Position numbers and translations under genes: made by a program. Of a DNA stretch of 64,000 nt, positions 41,835 through 50,758 are shown one piece after another. The stretch comes from an uncultured Paracoccus sp. Its GTDB lineage: Bacteria > Pseudomonadota > Alphaproteobacteria > Rhodobacterales > Rhodobacteraceae. The stretch is taken from contig NZ_CANMEH010000012.1 of NCBI RefSeq assembly GCF_947496875.1, positions 1-64,000 on the forward strand, given 5' to 3'. The stretch's first letter is position 1. Each line of letters opens with the position of its first letter. The notes under the pieces were generated by a model. It saw only the letters and a list, made by a program, of their open reading frames with translations, had not been told where the DNA came from and did not search any database.

Positions 41835-42895
41835 GTGTCTTCGAACGTTATCTCACCCTGTGGATTGCACTTGCGATCGCACTGGGTACCGGGATCGGGG
41901 CCACGGCGCCCGGGCTCGTCGAGGCCGTGGCAGCAGCAGAAGTGGCCAGCGTCAATCTGGTGATGGCGGTGCTGATCTGGGCCATGGTCTATCCGATGAT
42001 GGTCGGTGTCGACCTTCAGGCTGTCGCCGGGGTGGCACGCCAGCCGAAAGGCCTTTTGATCACGCTGGCGGTGAACTGGCTGATCAAGCCGTTCACTATG
42101 GCGTTTCTAGCGGTTCTGTTCTTCGATTACGTGTTCGCGCCTTGGATCGAGCCGGAGGATGCCGCTCAGTACACCGCCGGGCTGATCCTGCTTGGTGCCG
42201 CGCCCTGCACGGCGATGGTCTTCGTATGGTCGCAGCTGACCCGCGGCGACGCGACCTACACGCTGGTGCAGGTCTCGGTCAACGATCTCATCATGGTGGT
42301 CGCCTACGCGCCTATCGTAGCCCTCCTTCTCGGCGTTACCGATATTGCGGTGCCCTGGGAAACGCTGGTGCTGGCGACGGTTCTCTACATCGTCCTGCCG
42401 CTGATCGCCGGCCTGATCACGCGGCGCGCGCTCGGCTCGCCCCAGGCGATCGAGGCGTTCTCTACCCGGATCAAGCCGTGGTCGATGATGGGGCTGATCA
42501 CAACCGTGGTAATTCTCTTCGGGCTGCAGGGGGCAAAGATCCTCGCGAACCCCGTGGTGATCGGCATGATCGCGGTGCCGATCCTGATCCAGGGCTATGG
42601 CATCTTCGCGCTGGCCTATGCCGCGGCCTGGACGATGAAAGTTCCGCATCGGATCGCCGCCCCTTGCGCCATGATCGGCACCTCCAATTTCTTCGAGCTT
42701 GCTGTCGCTGTGGCGATCAGCCTGTTCGGTCTGAACTCGGGCGCGGCGCTGGCGACGGTCGTTGGCGTGCTGGTTGAGGTGCCGGTGATGCTGTCACTGG
42801 TCGCATTCGCCAACCGGACGCGCCATCGCTTCGAGCCCGAGGGAGACACTGAAGCCAGCGACGCCCCGGAGCAGCGTCTAGCGGTGAAGCCGTGA
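41831..42895 (+). CDS. Acr3-family arsenite exporter
   Basis: Arsenite permease of the Acr3 (BASS) family, 354 residues, about ten membrane segments. Key text: [23 protein letters not shown], containing the Cys that binds As(III), plus [16 protein letters not shown] at the N-terminus and [14 protein letters not shown] near the C-terminus. The ATG at 41831 overlaps the arsJ stop by 4 nt; the long upstream frame is an arsJ shadow. It exports arsenite made by the ArsC domain or entering through glycerol channels. Next gene overlaps by 4 nt. Annotated as arsB or acr3 in different genomes. Confidence 0.93.
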   Translation: MSVFERYLTLWIALAIALGTGIGATAPGLVEAVAAAEVASVNLVMAVLIWAMVYPMMVGVDLQAVAGVARQPKGLLITLAVNWLIKPFTMAFLAVLFFDYVFAPWIEPEDAAQYTAGLILLGAAPCTAMVFVWSQLTRGDATYTLVQVSVNDLIMVVAYAPIVALLLGVTDIAVPWETLVLATVLYIVLPLIAGLITRRALGSPQAIEAFSTRIKPWSMMGLITTVVILFGLQGAKILANPVVIGMIAVPILIQGYGIFALAYAAAWTMKVPHRIAAPCAMIGTSNFFELAVAVAISLFGLNSGAALATVVGVLVEVPVMLSLVAFANRTRHRFEPEGDTEASDAPEQRLAVKP

Positions 42896-43641
42896 ACGCC
42901 AGGTTGCCACGCGTGAGCGAGGATGGTTTCGATTGGACGCTGAATCCGGGCATTGAAGTTTCGCTGCTGTCGCGTCCCAACTCGGAAGAGTTGGCTTCTG
43001 CTGGCGGCCTTGGGCACCCACCCCGCATCGCGATTCTGAGCGGCTCGCTGCGGGAGCGCAGCTTCTCGCGCCTCGCGGCGGAGGAGGGCGCGCGAGTCCT
43101 GCGGCACCTCGGCGCCGAGGTCCGGTTCTTCGACCCCGACGGGCTGCCGATGGTGGACGCTGTAACCGACAACCACCCCAAGGTCGTCGAACTCCGCGAT
43201 CTCGCGATTTGGTCGGAGGGGATGGTCTGGTCCAGCCCTGAACGGCACGGCGCCATGTCAGGCCTGATGAAAACGCAGATTGACTGGTTGCCACTGTCGC
43301 TCGGGGGTGTCCGGCCCACCCAGGGACGAACGCTGGCGGTGATGCAGGTGTCCGGCGGCTCGCAGAGCTTCAATGCGGTTAACCAGATGCGCATTCTCGG
43401 CCGCTGGATGCGGATGATCACCATCCCGAACCAGTCCTCAGTCGCGCAGGCGTGGGACGAGTTCAATGCTGCAGGGCGGATGAAGCCCTCACCATACCTC
43501 GCGCGCATCGTCGATGTCATGGAGGAGCTGATACGTTTCACGCTCCTGACGCGGGGGCGGCCTTCGTTGACCGACCGCTACTCGGAACGACTCGAGAGCG
43601 CCGAAGCGCTCTCGAAAAGGGTCAACCAGGCGAGGATCTGA
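42892..43641 (+). CDS. arsH: ArsH NADPH-dependent FMN reductase
   Basis: A 249-residue flavoprotein with ArsH signatures: [20 protein letters not shown] (FMN phosphate loop), [20 protein letters not shown], and [20 protein letters not shown]. ArsH oxidises trivalent methyl- and aryl-arsenicals to less toxic pentavalent forms. The start is a GTG overlapping the Acr3 stop. It ends 6 nt from the end of the convergent aioA gene, so no room for a separate terminator is visible. Confidence 0.93.
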   Translation: MNARLPRVSEDGFDWTLNPGIEVSLLSRPNSEELASAGGLGHPPRIAILSGSLRERSFSRLAAEEGARVLRHLGAEVRFFDPDGLPMVDAVTDNHPKVVELRDLAIWSEGMVWSSPERHGAMSGLMKTQIDWLPLSLGGVRPTQGRTLAVMQVSGGSQSFNAVNQMRILGRWMRMITIPNQSSVAQAWDEFNAAGRMKPSPYLARIVDVMEELIRFTLLTRGRPSLTDRYSERLESAEALSKRVNQARI

Positions 43642-43647
43642 CGAGCC

Positions 43648-46188
43648 TTACAGCTGCGCCTCCAGCCTCTTGAACGACATCCCCCGGACCGCAGCAGGAG
43701 CCGAGGCCAGCTTGCGGATATCCGCCCAAGTTTGCTTGTAGACCGGGATCACTAACTCGTTCGTGCCCGAGGAGATCACGTTGCCCTGCGTTCCGCGCGG
43801 GCTGCCGAAGATCATGAAGCTCTGCTTCGGCTTGGCGGTATCCATCGGGTAGGCGATCGCCTGGGTCGCGCCGTTGTCGTTGACGACCTCGACGAGATCC
43901 CCTTGAGTGACACCGATCTCGGCCATGTCCGCCGGGTTCATCTCGATGATCGGGTAGGGCCAGCGATCGAGGACGAACTCGTTACCTTCATCCATGAACC
44001 AGTTCTGCCAGTTGATGTTGGTCCGGCCGTTGTTGATCAGGAACGCGAACTTCTCGCTTTCCTCCTGCTTGCCGGGCGTCGCATAGCCGCGCCACTCGCC
44101 GGCCATGAACCGCGCCTTGCCATCCTCGGTCGAGAACTTGCTGTCGGTGTACAGCCGCGGTGTGCCGATGATGGTCTCGCCCTCGATCCCGGTTGCCGGC
44201 TCCTGGAAGCCGTTGTTGCCCATCGCGCGCAGCCGGTCGTAGGTCACATGCTCGCCACCGTTGGCGTGCTTGCGATAGCCGTCCTCGAAAGCATCCCCCT
44301 CGTCCTGCCAGTCGTAGCCCGTGAACTTCTCCGCGAGATCCGGCTGGCCGAGGTCCTGCATTGCCTGCCGCATCGCCTGAGCAATCCCGGCCGCGATCAT
44401 GCAGTCCGGCCGGGCACTGCCGGGCGGATCCATGTAACGCTCGACCAGTCGCATGCGCCGCTCGCCGTTCATGGACGTCAGGTTCATCTCGCCCGAGATC
44501 GCAGCTGGCAGGACTACATGGCTCTGCTTGCCCATCTCGTTGTGAATGATGTCGACGTTGACAGCGAAGAGGCCACCGTCACCGATCGCAGCTAGGATGG
44601 CGTCCACCAGCTCCTCGCGACTCCTGCCGGCGGCCGCGTCCATCGCCGCCTTCACCATATTGGTGCGCCGGTTGTATTCGCGCTTGAACTCGGTGGCGTT
44701 CAGGGTCGTCCGGTAGTGGTTGCAGGCCCAGACGTGGTGCACGCCGCCCTTTCCCTGGATCAGCAGCTGGTCGACATAGGCTGCGGGCCGACCGACATGG
44801 GCGTCTGAGGGTCGCACGTAGCCCTCCTGGTGGCCGCCGAGGCGGACGCAGCCGCCGCCCTCCCGCCCGATGTTGCCGGTCGCGAGCGCAATGTTCACGA
44901 TTGCGCCGTTGGTGCGGTAGTTGTCGTTCGACCAGATGACGCCCTTCTCGTAGCCGATCATGGTCCGGCGCCGGGCGCCGTTCCCCTTCGGCTGCGCGAT
45001 CCATTCGGCGGCCTTTCGGATGTCTTCGACCGGAATGCCAGTGATCTCCGCCGCCTGTTCGAGCGACATCCGGTTCGCCTCGACGGCCTCCTGGAAGGAG
45101 ACGAGCGCCGCAGGGTGCGCGCCATCAAGGGTGTTTCGATTGGGCGGAGCGGTTTCGGTTGGGACGCTCTCGCCGCCAACGGTGAACGCGTCGATGAACT
45201 CCTGGTCGACCCAGCCCTGATCTGCGACATGGGTGAAGATGGCATGCGCCAGCGCGAGATCGGTTCCCGACCTCGGCGCAAGGTGCAGCACGTTCTCCTT
45301 GCCCGCCGCCATCTCGGCTGCGTTGACAGAAACCGTCCGGCGCGGGTCGATGAACACGATCCGGGCCTGTGGATGCTCCTCGCCGGGCATCAGTTCAGCC
45401 TTCTTGCCGTCTGTCTGACCCTGCAGGTTCGGTATCCAGTGGTTCAGGAAGTAGTTGGTCTGGCATTCCAAGGGATTGGCGCCCCAGCAGACGATCGTGT
45501 CGGCCAGCTCCGCATCCTCGTAGGCATTGTTCAGCTCGCCGACGCCCATGTCGCGGGTCGCGTGAACCTCGGAGTTGTAGGCCGGGCGGTTGTGGATGCG
45601 GATGTTCCTGATCTTCATGCTCTCGAAGTAGAGCTTGCCCGTGCCCCAGGTGTTCTCGTAGCCGCCGGCCGAGCCGCCGTGGTCGAAGACCGAGACGATC
45701 AGTTCGTCCTCACCCTGCTCGGCGACGATCCGCGCCGTGACACGTGCAACGAGGTCGAGGGCGTCGTCCCAGCTCGTCTCGACGTAGCTGCCGAAGCGCC
45801 AGACCATCGGTTCGCGCATCCGGTTCTGCTGCGTGCCCAAGACATCCGAGGTATGGCCCTCGGCCATTCGCGCACCGCGCACCGAGCCGAGGCCGGAGTT
45901 CACGACGCATCCGGCATCCGGCTTGATGACCAGATGCACGTCGCGACCGTCCTGCTTGACCACATTATACATGGAAGGCGCATACCAGGCCTCGGTCTCC
46001 ATCCCCTGCTGCCGGGAGAGATCGACGCCGAAGACGTTTTCGCCGGGCGCAGTGCCGCCTTGGCGGTTCAGAGGCCAGGTATAGGCGTGATAACCACAAC
46101 CCACGATGCAGTAGTGGCAGGTGACATTGTGCTTCGACGCATCGGCCGGGATGATCGGCAGGCGATCGACGTGGCGCTTGTAGGTCAT
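43648..46188 (-). CDS. aioA: Arsenite oxidase large subunit
   Basis: Molybdopterin catalytic subunit of periplasmic arsenite oxidase, 846 residues, full length. Cys24-x2-Cys27-x3-Cys31 (CHYCIVGC) binds the 3Fe-4S cluster; PLNRQGGTAPGENVFGVDLS and later the HVVLPAAISGEMNLTSMNG and HNEMGKQSH stretches are arsenite-oxidase-specific. It has no signal peptide of its own and is expected to be co-exported with the Tat-directed AioB. Oxidises As(III) to As(V). Last gene of the leftward aioXSRBA cluster, 11 nt after aioB, converging with arsH. Confidence 0.96.
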   Translation of the reverse strand: MTYKRHVDRLPIIPADASKHNVTCHYCIVGCGYHAYTWPLNRQGGTAPGENVFGVDLSRQQGMETEAWYAPSMYNVVKQDGRDVHLVIKPDAGCVVNSGLGSVRGARMAEGHTSDVLGTQQNRMREPMVWRFGSYVETSWDDALDLVARVTARIVAEQGEDELIVSVFDHGGSAGGYENTWGTGKLYFESMKIRNIRIHNRPAYNSEVHATRDMGVGELNNAYEDAELADTIVCWGANPLECQTNYFLNHWIPNLQGQTDGKKAELMPGEEHPQARIVFIDPRRTVSVNAAEMAAGKENVLHLAPRSGTDLALAHAIFTHVADQGWVDQEFIDAFTVGGESVPTETAPPNRNTLDGAHPAALVSFQEAVEANRMSLEQAAEITGIPVEDIRKAAEWIAQPKGNGARRRTMIGYEKGVIWSNDNYRTNGAIVNIALATGNIGREGGGCVRLGGHQEGYVRPSDAHVGRPAAYVDQLLIQGKGGVHHVWACNHYRTTLNATEFKREYNRRTNMVKAAMDAAAGRSREELVDAILAAIGDGGLFAVNVDIIHNEMGKQSHVVLPAAISGEMNLTSMNGERRMRLVERYMDPPGSARPDCMIAAGIAQAMRQAMQDLGQPDLAEKFTGYDWQDEGDAFEDGYRKHANGGEHVTYDRLRAMGNNGFQEPATGIEGETIIGTPRLYTDSKFSTEDGKARFMAGEWRGYATPGKQEESEKFAFLINNGRTNINWQNWFMDEGNEFVLDRWPYPIIEMNPADMAEIGVTQGDLVEVVNDNGATQAIAYPMDTAKPKQSFMIFGSPRGTQGNVISSGTNELVIPVYKQTWADIRKLASAPAAVRGMSFKRLEAQL

Positions 46189-46199
46189 CGGATCCTCCC

Positions 46200-46724
46200 T
46201 CAGGCCAGCACGTTCGAAAGACGGCCGTAGATCAGCTCATCGACACCATCCGCATGGATGTCGCCGTTCTCGTCCACGCGGAGCGTGAATTGCGGCAGGT
46301 TGTTGGTGGCGTGGCCCCAGATCTGCTGGCCCGCCTTTTCACAGTCGAAGCGGGACCAGTGACCGGGACAGTTCAGTGTCTTGTCCTCCCCGTCGTAGCT
46401 CAGCATCCAGCCCTTGTGCGGGCACAGCGTGCTGAAGGCGACGATGTCGCCATCCGGCCCGACACCGCCCTCGACCGCCTGGCCGAGCTTCAGCAGAACT
46501 CCGGGGCTGTCGGCATCCGGGAAAGCGATGTCCAGCGGCTCGTTGACGGTAAGATCGGCGATGTTGGCCAGCTGGGTGGGCGGGTAGGATACGCGTGCCA
46601 GTGCGGGGCTGGCCTTGGCTTGTGTCGCCGGCAGCACGCTCGCCGCCGCCGCGCCCGCCGCGCCGAGCACACCCCCCCGGAGGAACTGCCGTCGCCCGGC
46701 GTTCACCAACTGCTTGCATGTCAT
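46200..46724 (-). CDS. aioB: Arsenite oxidase Rieske subunit
   Basis: Small subunit, 174 residues. Tat signal RRQFLRGGVLGAAGAAAASV at 11-30 and Rieske 2Fe-2S ligands CPHKG and CPGHW. Carries AioA across the membrane and passes electrons onward to a cytochrome. The upstream spacer 46725-46851 holds its promoter, a short ATGCT/AGCAT repeat and the palindrome at 46833-46848. No dedicated cytochrome or molybdenum cofactor gene is next to it; the closest cytochrome c is at 60269. Confidence 0.95.
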   Translation of the reverse strand: MTCKQLVNAGRRQFLRGGVLGAAGAAAASVLPATQAKASPALARVSYPPTQLANIADLTVNEPLDIAFPDADSPGVLLKLGQAVEGGVGPDGDIVAFSTLCPHKGWMLSYDGEDKTLNCPGHWSRFDCEKAGQQIWGHATNNLPQFTLRVDENGDIHADGVDELIYGRLSNVLA

Positions 46725-46832
46725 GTTGAACTCTCCCGCTAGACCCTATGCTCAGGCTAGCATGGGAATCCGATCCATAGAGGCGGAACTCGCCCGGCCT
46801 AACTCGTTGTCTACGTGTGGTTTTTTAGACGC

Positions 46833-46848
46833 GTTCGGTTTTCCGAAC
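46833..46848. promoter_or_regulatory. 16-bp palindrome upstream of aioBA
   Basis: GTTCGG TTTT CCGAAC, perfect arms, about 109-124 nt upstream of the aioB start and right after the aioR stop. Its GTT...AAC ends and spacing resemble the kind of dyad reported for AioR in Agrobacterium, from memory. No -24/-12 (TGGCAC-N5-TTGC) sequence was found between it and aioB. A candidate AioR site. Confidence 0.5.
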
Positions 46849-46851
46849 AGG

Positions 46852-48048
46852 TCAGAGGCCCAGCCGCTGCATCTTTTCCCACAGCGTGGTACGCGATATT
46901 CCGAGCAAGCGGGCGGCGGTGGCGGGATGGCCGTCGCTGCGGTCAAGTGCGGCGAGGATCTGGGCACGTTCTGCCTCGTCGCGGACTTCGGCCAGGGTTC
47001 TCCAGGGTGCTTCTGCCACGCGCTCCGGGAAGAGATCGGTCGCCTGCAGCCACGGTCCCTCTGCCGCGTCCACTGCACGGATCACCCGCGCCCGCAGTTC
47101 GCGGCCGCCTCCGGGCCAACCGTGCGCGCGGACCGCGGCGGAGGCCGCTTCGGTGATGCCGCTGAGCGGAGCGGAACGCCGGGCATTTGCCCCGGCAAAG
47201 AGGCGCTGCATCAGCCAGTCCGCGTCCTCGGGTCGAGCGGAAAGGGGCGGGACTGTAATCTCGCTGCGGCGCAGGCGATCACGTAGATCAGGGCGCACGG
47301 CCTCAAGCCCTTCGGGTGCGCCACCGAACACGAGCCGGCAGGCTGGTGGGGTGTCGAGCAGCTCGAGGAGCGCCATCTCACCCTCGGGATCCAGCCGATC
47401 CACTGCCGCGATGTAGAGCGTGCCATCTGCCGCTTCGGCGATCGCATCAGAAAGCGCCGAGCCAGAAGGGCGCGATGCGTCGTGCACGACCAGCGGTCCC
47501 AGCCTTCTCGACGATGCGTTGTGCAGGCCTCGCGCGAGATGTCCTTTTCCCGCGCCCGGTTCGCCCGAAATGAGCACCGGCCGCTCCGTGGCCCCCGCCT
47601 CCGCAACCCTTCGCTCGGTCCGGCGCGCCAGGTCCGAGACGCCCAGCCAGGCTTCGCCTTCTCCGGGAGGGTCGGCGGCCGCGATCAGGGTGACGAGGCG
47701 CGCGAGGAACTGATCCATGGCGAATGGCTTCTCGATGTAGTCGCCAGCTCCTGCCTGGATCAGCCGCACGGCCTGCGCGATGCTGCCGCGCCCGGTGATG
47801 AACAGAAACGGTCGCGGCGGGCGGGTTCGGGACAGTTCGGCGAACAGCGCCTCGCCGTCGCCGTCAGGCAAGGCGATATCGCAGACTACGGCATCGATGT
47901 GGCCCTGCGGGCTCCGCAATGCACCCAACGCCCGGCCAGCCTGGCGCAGCCATTGAACCCGCGCACCTTCAAGCTCGAGACGCTGCACGAGCGAAGCCCC
48001 CATCAGGGCATCGTCCTCGACGAGGACCAGACGGCGGCCAGTCAGCAT
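46852..48048 (-). CDS. aioR: AioR response regulator, NtrC-like but degenerate
   Basis: Response regulator of 398 residues: receiver with phospho-acceptor Asp57 (VVCDIALPDGDG) and Lys107, a central AAA+-like region, and a Fis-type helix-turn-helix at the C-terminus (GHPATAARLLGISRTTLWEKM). The Walker A-like GEPGAGKG (162-169) remains, but the Walker B position reads LYIAAVDRL instead of LFLDEI, and the GAFTGA loop that touches sigma-54 is absent. So it probably activates aioBA without sigma-54 ATPase action. Overlaps aioS by 7 nt. Confidence 0.9.
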   Translation of the reverse strand: MLTGRRLVLVEDDALMGASLVQRLELEGARVQWLRQAGRALGALRSPQGHIDAVVCDIALPDGDGEALFAELSRTRPPRPFLFITGRGSIAQAVRLIQAGAGDYIEKPFAMDQFLARLVTLIAAADPPGEGEAWLGVSDLARRTERRVAEAGATERPVLISGEPGAGKGHLARGLHNASSRRLGPLVVHDASRPSGSALSDAIAEAADGTLYIAAVDRLDPEGEMALLELLDTPPACRLVFGGAPEGLEAVRPDLRDRLRRSEITVPPLSARPEDADWLMQRLFAGANARRSAPLSGITEAASAAVRAHGWPGGGRELRARVIRAVDAAEGPWLQATDLFPERVAEAPWRTLAEVRDEAERAQILAALDRSDGHPATAARLLGISRTTLWEKMQRLGL

Positions 48049-49454
48049 CGCGCAGCGCCTCCCGGAAAAGTGAGAACGATCTCCGTGCGTTCATCGGTCC
48101 GGCAGACGCAAATGCAGCCCCCGAGCTGCGACATTACGTCACGAACCAGACGCAGTCCGACTCCCTTCGAGGGTGGCCGCCGCTCGCCAGCAGACTGCAG
48201 CCAGTCGGCAAGTGCATCCGGCAGGCCCGGCCCGTCATCGCTCAGCACGAAGCGCGGCGCAGTGCCGGCAAGGACGACTTCGAGTTCGACGCATCCGCCA
48301 TGCGGAGCGGCCTGGGATGCGTTGAGCAGCAAATTCAGCAGGACCTGACGCATGGGCCCCGCAGGCAGCCTGGCGATGCCTGCGGGGTCCACTTGCCAGT
48401 TGAGCCGCTGGCCGCGGGTCCGGAGGGTTGGACCCAGCAGCAGCCGAAGGTCGTCTAGATCCTCGGCAGTCAGATCGAGGCCGTCGCGATCAAGCCGGTG
48501 ATGGTTCAGAGTCGCCGCGGTGATGTCGCGCAGGTGCTGCAGCCCCCGTTGCAGAAGCGAGGCGGCCTCGCGGACGACTTCTGGGCGGTCAGCATAACGG
48601 AGAGCCGTGTCGGTGGCGTTGAGCAGGCCGCCGAGCGGGTTGTTGATTTCGTGCGCCAGCGATGCCGACAGCCGCCCCAAGGCCGCCAGCCGCTCGCTCT
48701 CGGCTCGCTGCCGATCGGCCTCGGCTCCTCGGGCAACCTCAACGGCAAGGCTGTTATAGCCGGCAACCAGGCTCGCCATCTCCTCCCCGCCAGCCGGTAG
48801 AGCGCTTTCCGGGATCAGGGCTGGGCGGGGCCCCGCCGAGGTCAGGTGATGCGCCAAGAGTCCGAGGGGGCGCAGCTCGCGGCGCAGCACCTGAGCGCCA
48901 ACGGCCGCCAGCCCCAAGGTGGCGGCAGCGCTGCCCAAGATAAGAAGCAGCAGCGTTCGACGGCGTCCGGCCGCAAGATCCGACAGGTCGAGTTCGCTGA
49001 TCATGTGCCCGACCGTGCGACCTTGATAATCGATTGCGGCCCCGACCCGCACCCGATCGCTGCCACGACTGACGACAGCGTGCGTCGGGGGGACTGCTCC
49101 CTCCAGAAATGGCGCAACCAAGCTGTCAACCGGAGCCTGAAGCGGATCTGACGCTGCCAGTACGCGTCCGTTCGGATCGGCAACGACGATGAGCGCCACC
49201 CTCTCCGACTGCCCACGGGCGCGGTCGAGGAGGTCATAGACCTCCCACACGTCGCGGTGCAGGACGTGAGGCCCCAAGGCCAGTTCGAGTGCCGCGAGAT
49301 GAAGTTCGGCCACCTCACGGATGCGGTCCTGCTGCACGCGACCAAGGGTGCCGAGAACCAGCTGGGATGCGAGCACTCCCAAGGCCACCATCATCACGGC
49401 CCCCAGCAATGGAACCCTCACCGACAGGGGCTGCCGGAACCACCATGCCTTCAT
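48042..49454 (-). CDS. aioS: AioS sensor histidine kinase
   Basis: Membrane histidine kinase of 470 residues: TM1 about 15-37, periplasmic sensor domain 38-165, TM2 about 166-189, dimerisation helix with His268 in SLAHEINNPLGG, and HATPase domain with NLLLNASQAA and DDGPGLPD. It phosphorylates AioR when AioX binds arsenite. Its start overlaps the aioX stop by 4 nt (ATGA). Confidence 0.92.
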   Translation of the reverse strand: MKAWWFRQPLSVRVPLLGAVMMVALGVLASQLVLGTLGRVQQDRIREVAELHLAALELALGPHVLHRDVWEVYDLLDRARGQSERVALIVVADPNGRVLAASDPLQAPVDSLVAPFLEGAVPPTHAVVSRGSDRVRVGAAIDYQGRTVGHMISELDLSDLAAGRRRTLLLLILGSAAATLGLAAVGAQVLRRELRPLGLLAHHLTSAGPRPALIPESALPAGGEEMASLVAGYNSLAVEVARGAEADRQRAESERLAALGRLSASLAHEINNPLGGLLNATDTALRYADRPEVVREAASLLQRGLQHLRDITAATLNHHRLDRDGLDLTAEDLDDLRLLLGPTLRTRGQRLNWQVDPAGIARLPAGPMRQVLLNLLLNASQAAPHGGCVELEVVLAGTAPRFVLSDDGPGLPDALADWLQSAGERRPPSKGVGLRLVRDVMSQLGGCICVCRTDERTEIVLTFPGGAARC

Positions 49455-50293
49455 GGCTTAGCCGCGAGGTCGCGCAACCGGGCCGCTATCGGGTCGAACA
49501 ATCCGGCGTCTGGCTGTGCGAAGCCGTCAAGCTGAAGCTGCTCCAGCGCCGTGCGTCCAGCGGAGGTGTTCCCCATGCGGCGAAGTGCGTGCGTGAAGGC
49601 CTGGATCGAGGGCGTCGACAGTTCGTGCCTCCGGGCAACCATGGGCGGGAAGCCCATCCATTCCGAACGCGTCACGATGCGGGTCCTGACCGTTAGCGCC
49701 GGCTCCACTGCGGCGAGAGCTTCCCAGACGTAGCCGTCCACACTGCCCGAGCGTGTCAATCCGCTCGCCACCGCGCGGACCACGTTGCGGTGGCCCCAGG
49801 TGAAAATTGCGCGTCGGAAGAAGGTCTCAACTGGCTGTCGGCGGCGCGCAAGGTCCGAGGCAGTGACCAGCCAGCCCGAGTTGCTGTCGGGATCGCTGAA
49901 GGCATGAACGCCGTCGCGAAGATCCCCAAGATTTGTCGCAGTGTCATCTGCTCCGGCTATCAGGTAGGACCGGTAGAGTGGCTGGCCCCGCCACAAAGGT
50001 AGCGCAACCAGCCCAAGCCGGGAGCGATTGCGGAGCCAGGGGAAGCCGCAGAGCCAGGCTGCATCGACGCCCCCGTCCAGCAGCAGCCGGGTGACCTCGG
50101 CATAGCTGCGCCTCTGCACCGGCAGCACGGCGCGGCCCATTGTCTCGGCCAGCGCCCCTGTCAAGCCAGCGATGACAGGCGCCTCGTTGTCGAGGAACAC
50201 CGACGTCAGACCGAGGCGGAACGGCGTCGACGCCATCGCAGCGCCGACGACGAGCGCCGGCGTTGCCAGCAGGAGCGAGCGGCGGCCGATCAT
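49451..50293 (-). CDS. aioX: AioX periplasmic arsenite-binding protein
   Basis: PhnD-like periplasmic binding protein, 280 residues. Signal-like N-terminus (RRSLLLATPALVVGAAMA), then VFLDNEAPVIAGLTGALAETMGR and a single Cys82 in AAWLCGFPW, in the position of the cysteine that binds As(III) in characterised AioX. It senses arsenite for AioS. The ATG at 50293 is chosen because the open frame upstream joins unrelated sequence: a 50294-50437 spacer and then an hsdR fragment. First gene of aioXSRBA. Confidence 0.92.
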   Translation of the reverse strand: MIGRRSLLLATPALVVGAAMASTPFRLGLTSVFLDNEAPVIAGLTGALAETMGRAVLPVQRRSYAEVTRLLLDGGVDAAWLCGFPWLRNRSRLGLVALPLWRGQPLYRSYLIAGADDTATNLGDLRDGVHAFSDPDSNSGWLVTASDLARRRQPVETFFRRAIFTWGHRNVVRAVASGLTRSGSVDGYVWEALAAVEPALTVRTRIVTRSEWMGFPPMVARRHELSTPSIQAFTHALRRMGNTSAGRTALEQLQLDGFAQPDAGLFDPIAARLRDLAAKP

Positions 50294-50437
50294 CGCAGTG
50301 GCGCTGTCACTCGAACGCCCGGCGGCGCTTCCATGGTGGCGTGCTGGGTCTGCACCGTGCCAAAGCTTGCTCATGTTCCGCGTTTCTCTGGTTCCGCCCT
50401 GCATCTTGCGCGGATCGGCGTCAGATCGACAACCGCC

Positions 50438-50758
50438 TCGCGCGTCGAACTTGTGGATCAGCGCGCAGATCAGCCGGGGCGACGGCGCACCCAGCCAGCT
50501 CACGAACTCGTCGCGGCGCGTCACCCGAGGCGACGGTGCATCGGCGCCGGCGACTCCCGCGTTCCGCATCACGCCCTCGATCTGCTTGTCGAACTCGTCG
50601 CGGTCGGTGATGACCAGCACACGGGCATCCGGCTCACGTTCGAGAATCCATTTGGCCAGCAGCACCATCAGGATGCTCTTGCCAGACCCCTGGGTGTGCC
50701 AGATGACGCCGCCCTCGCGCTTGGCCAGCCGCTCCTGCGCCAGCTTCACGCCGGTGGC
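50438..50758 (-). pseudogene. hsdR fragment (type I restriction motor)
   Basis: About 107 codons of the HsdR helicase/endonuclease subunit remain, with Walker A GGVIWHTQGSGKS and VLVITDRDEFDKQIEG. The rest of the gene, including the nuclease domain and the C-terminus, is missing, and its frame runs on into the spacer before aioX. At its upstream end it joins the M15 peptidase remnant within a shared GGTGGC at about 50755-50758. A clear recombination scar. Confidence 0.82.

Noticed and set aside
44830..46230. A 466-codon frame antisense to aioA
   Set aside because: The sense frame is unmistakable arsenite oxidase; the antisense text is composition-driven.
46725..46851. Rho-independent terminator after aioR
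   Set aside because: The GTTCGG/CCGAAC stem is not followed by a T run in the aioR direction; an operator fits better.
50294..50437. Sigma-54 promoter upstream of aioX
   Set aside because: A TGGCACG word is present on the minus strand near 50360, but no GC dinucleotide occurs at the required -12 spacing.
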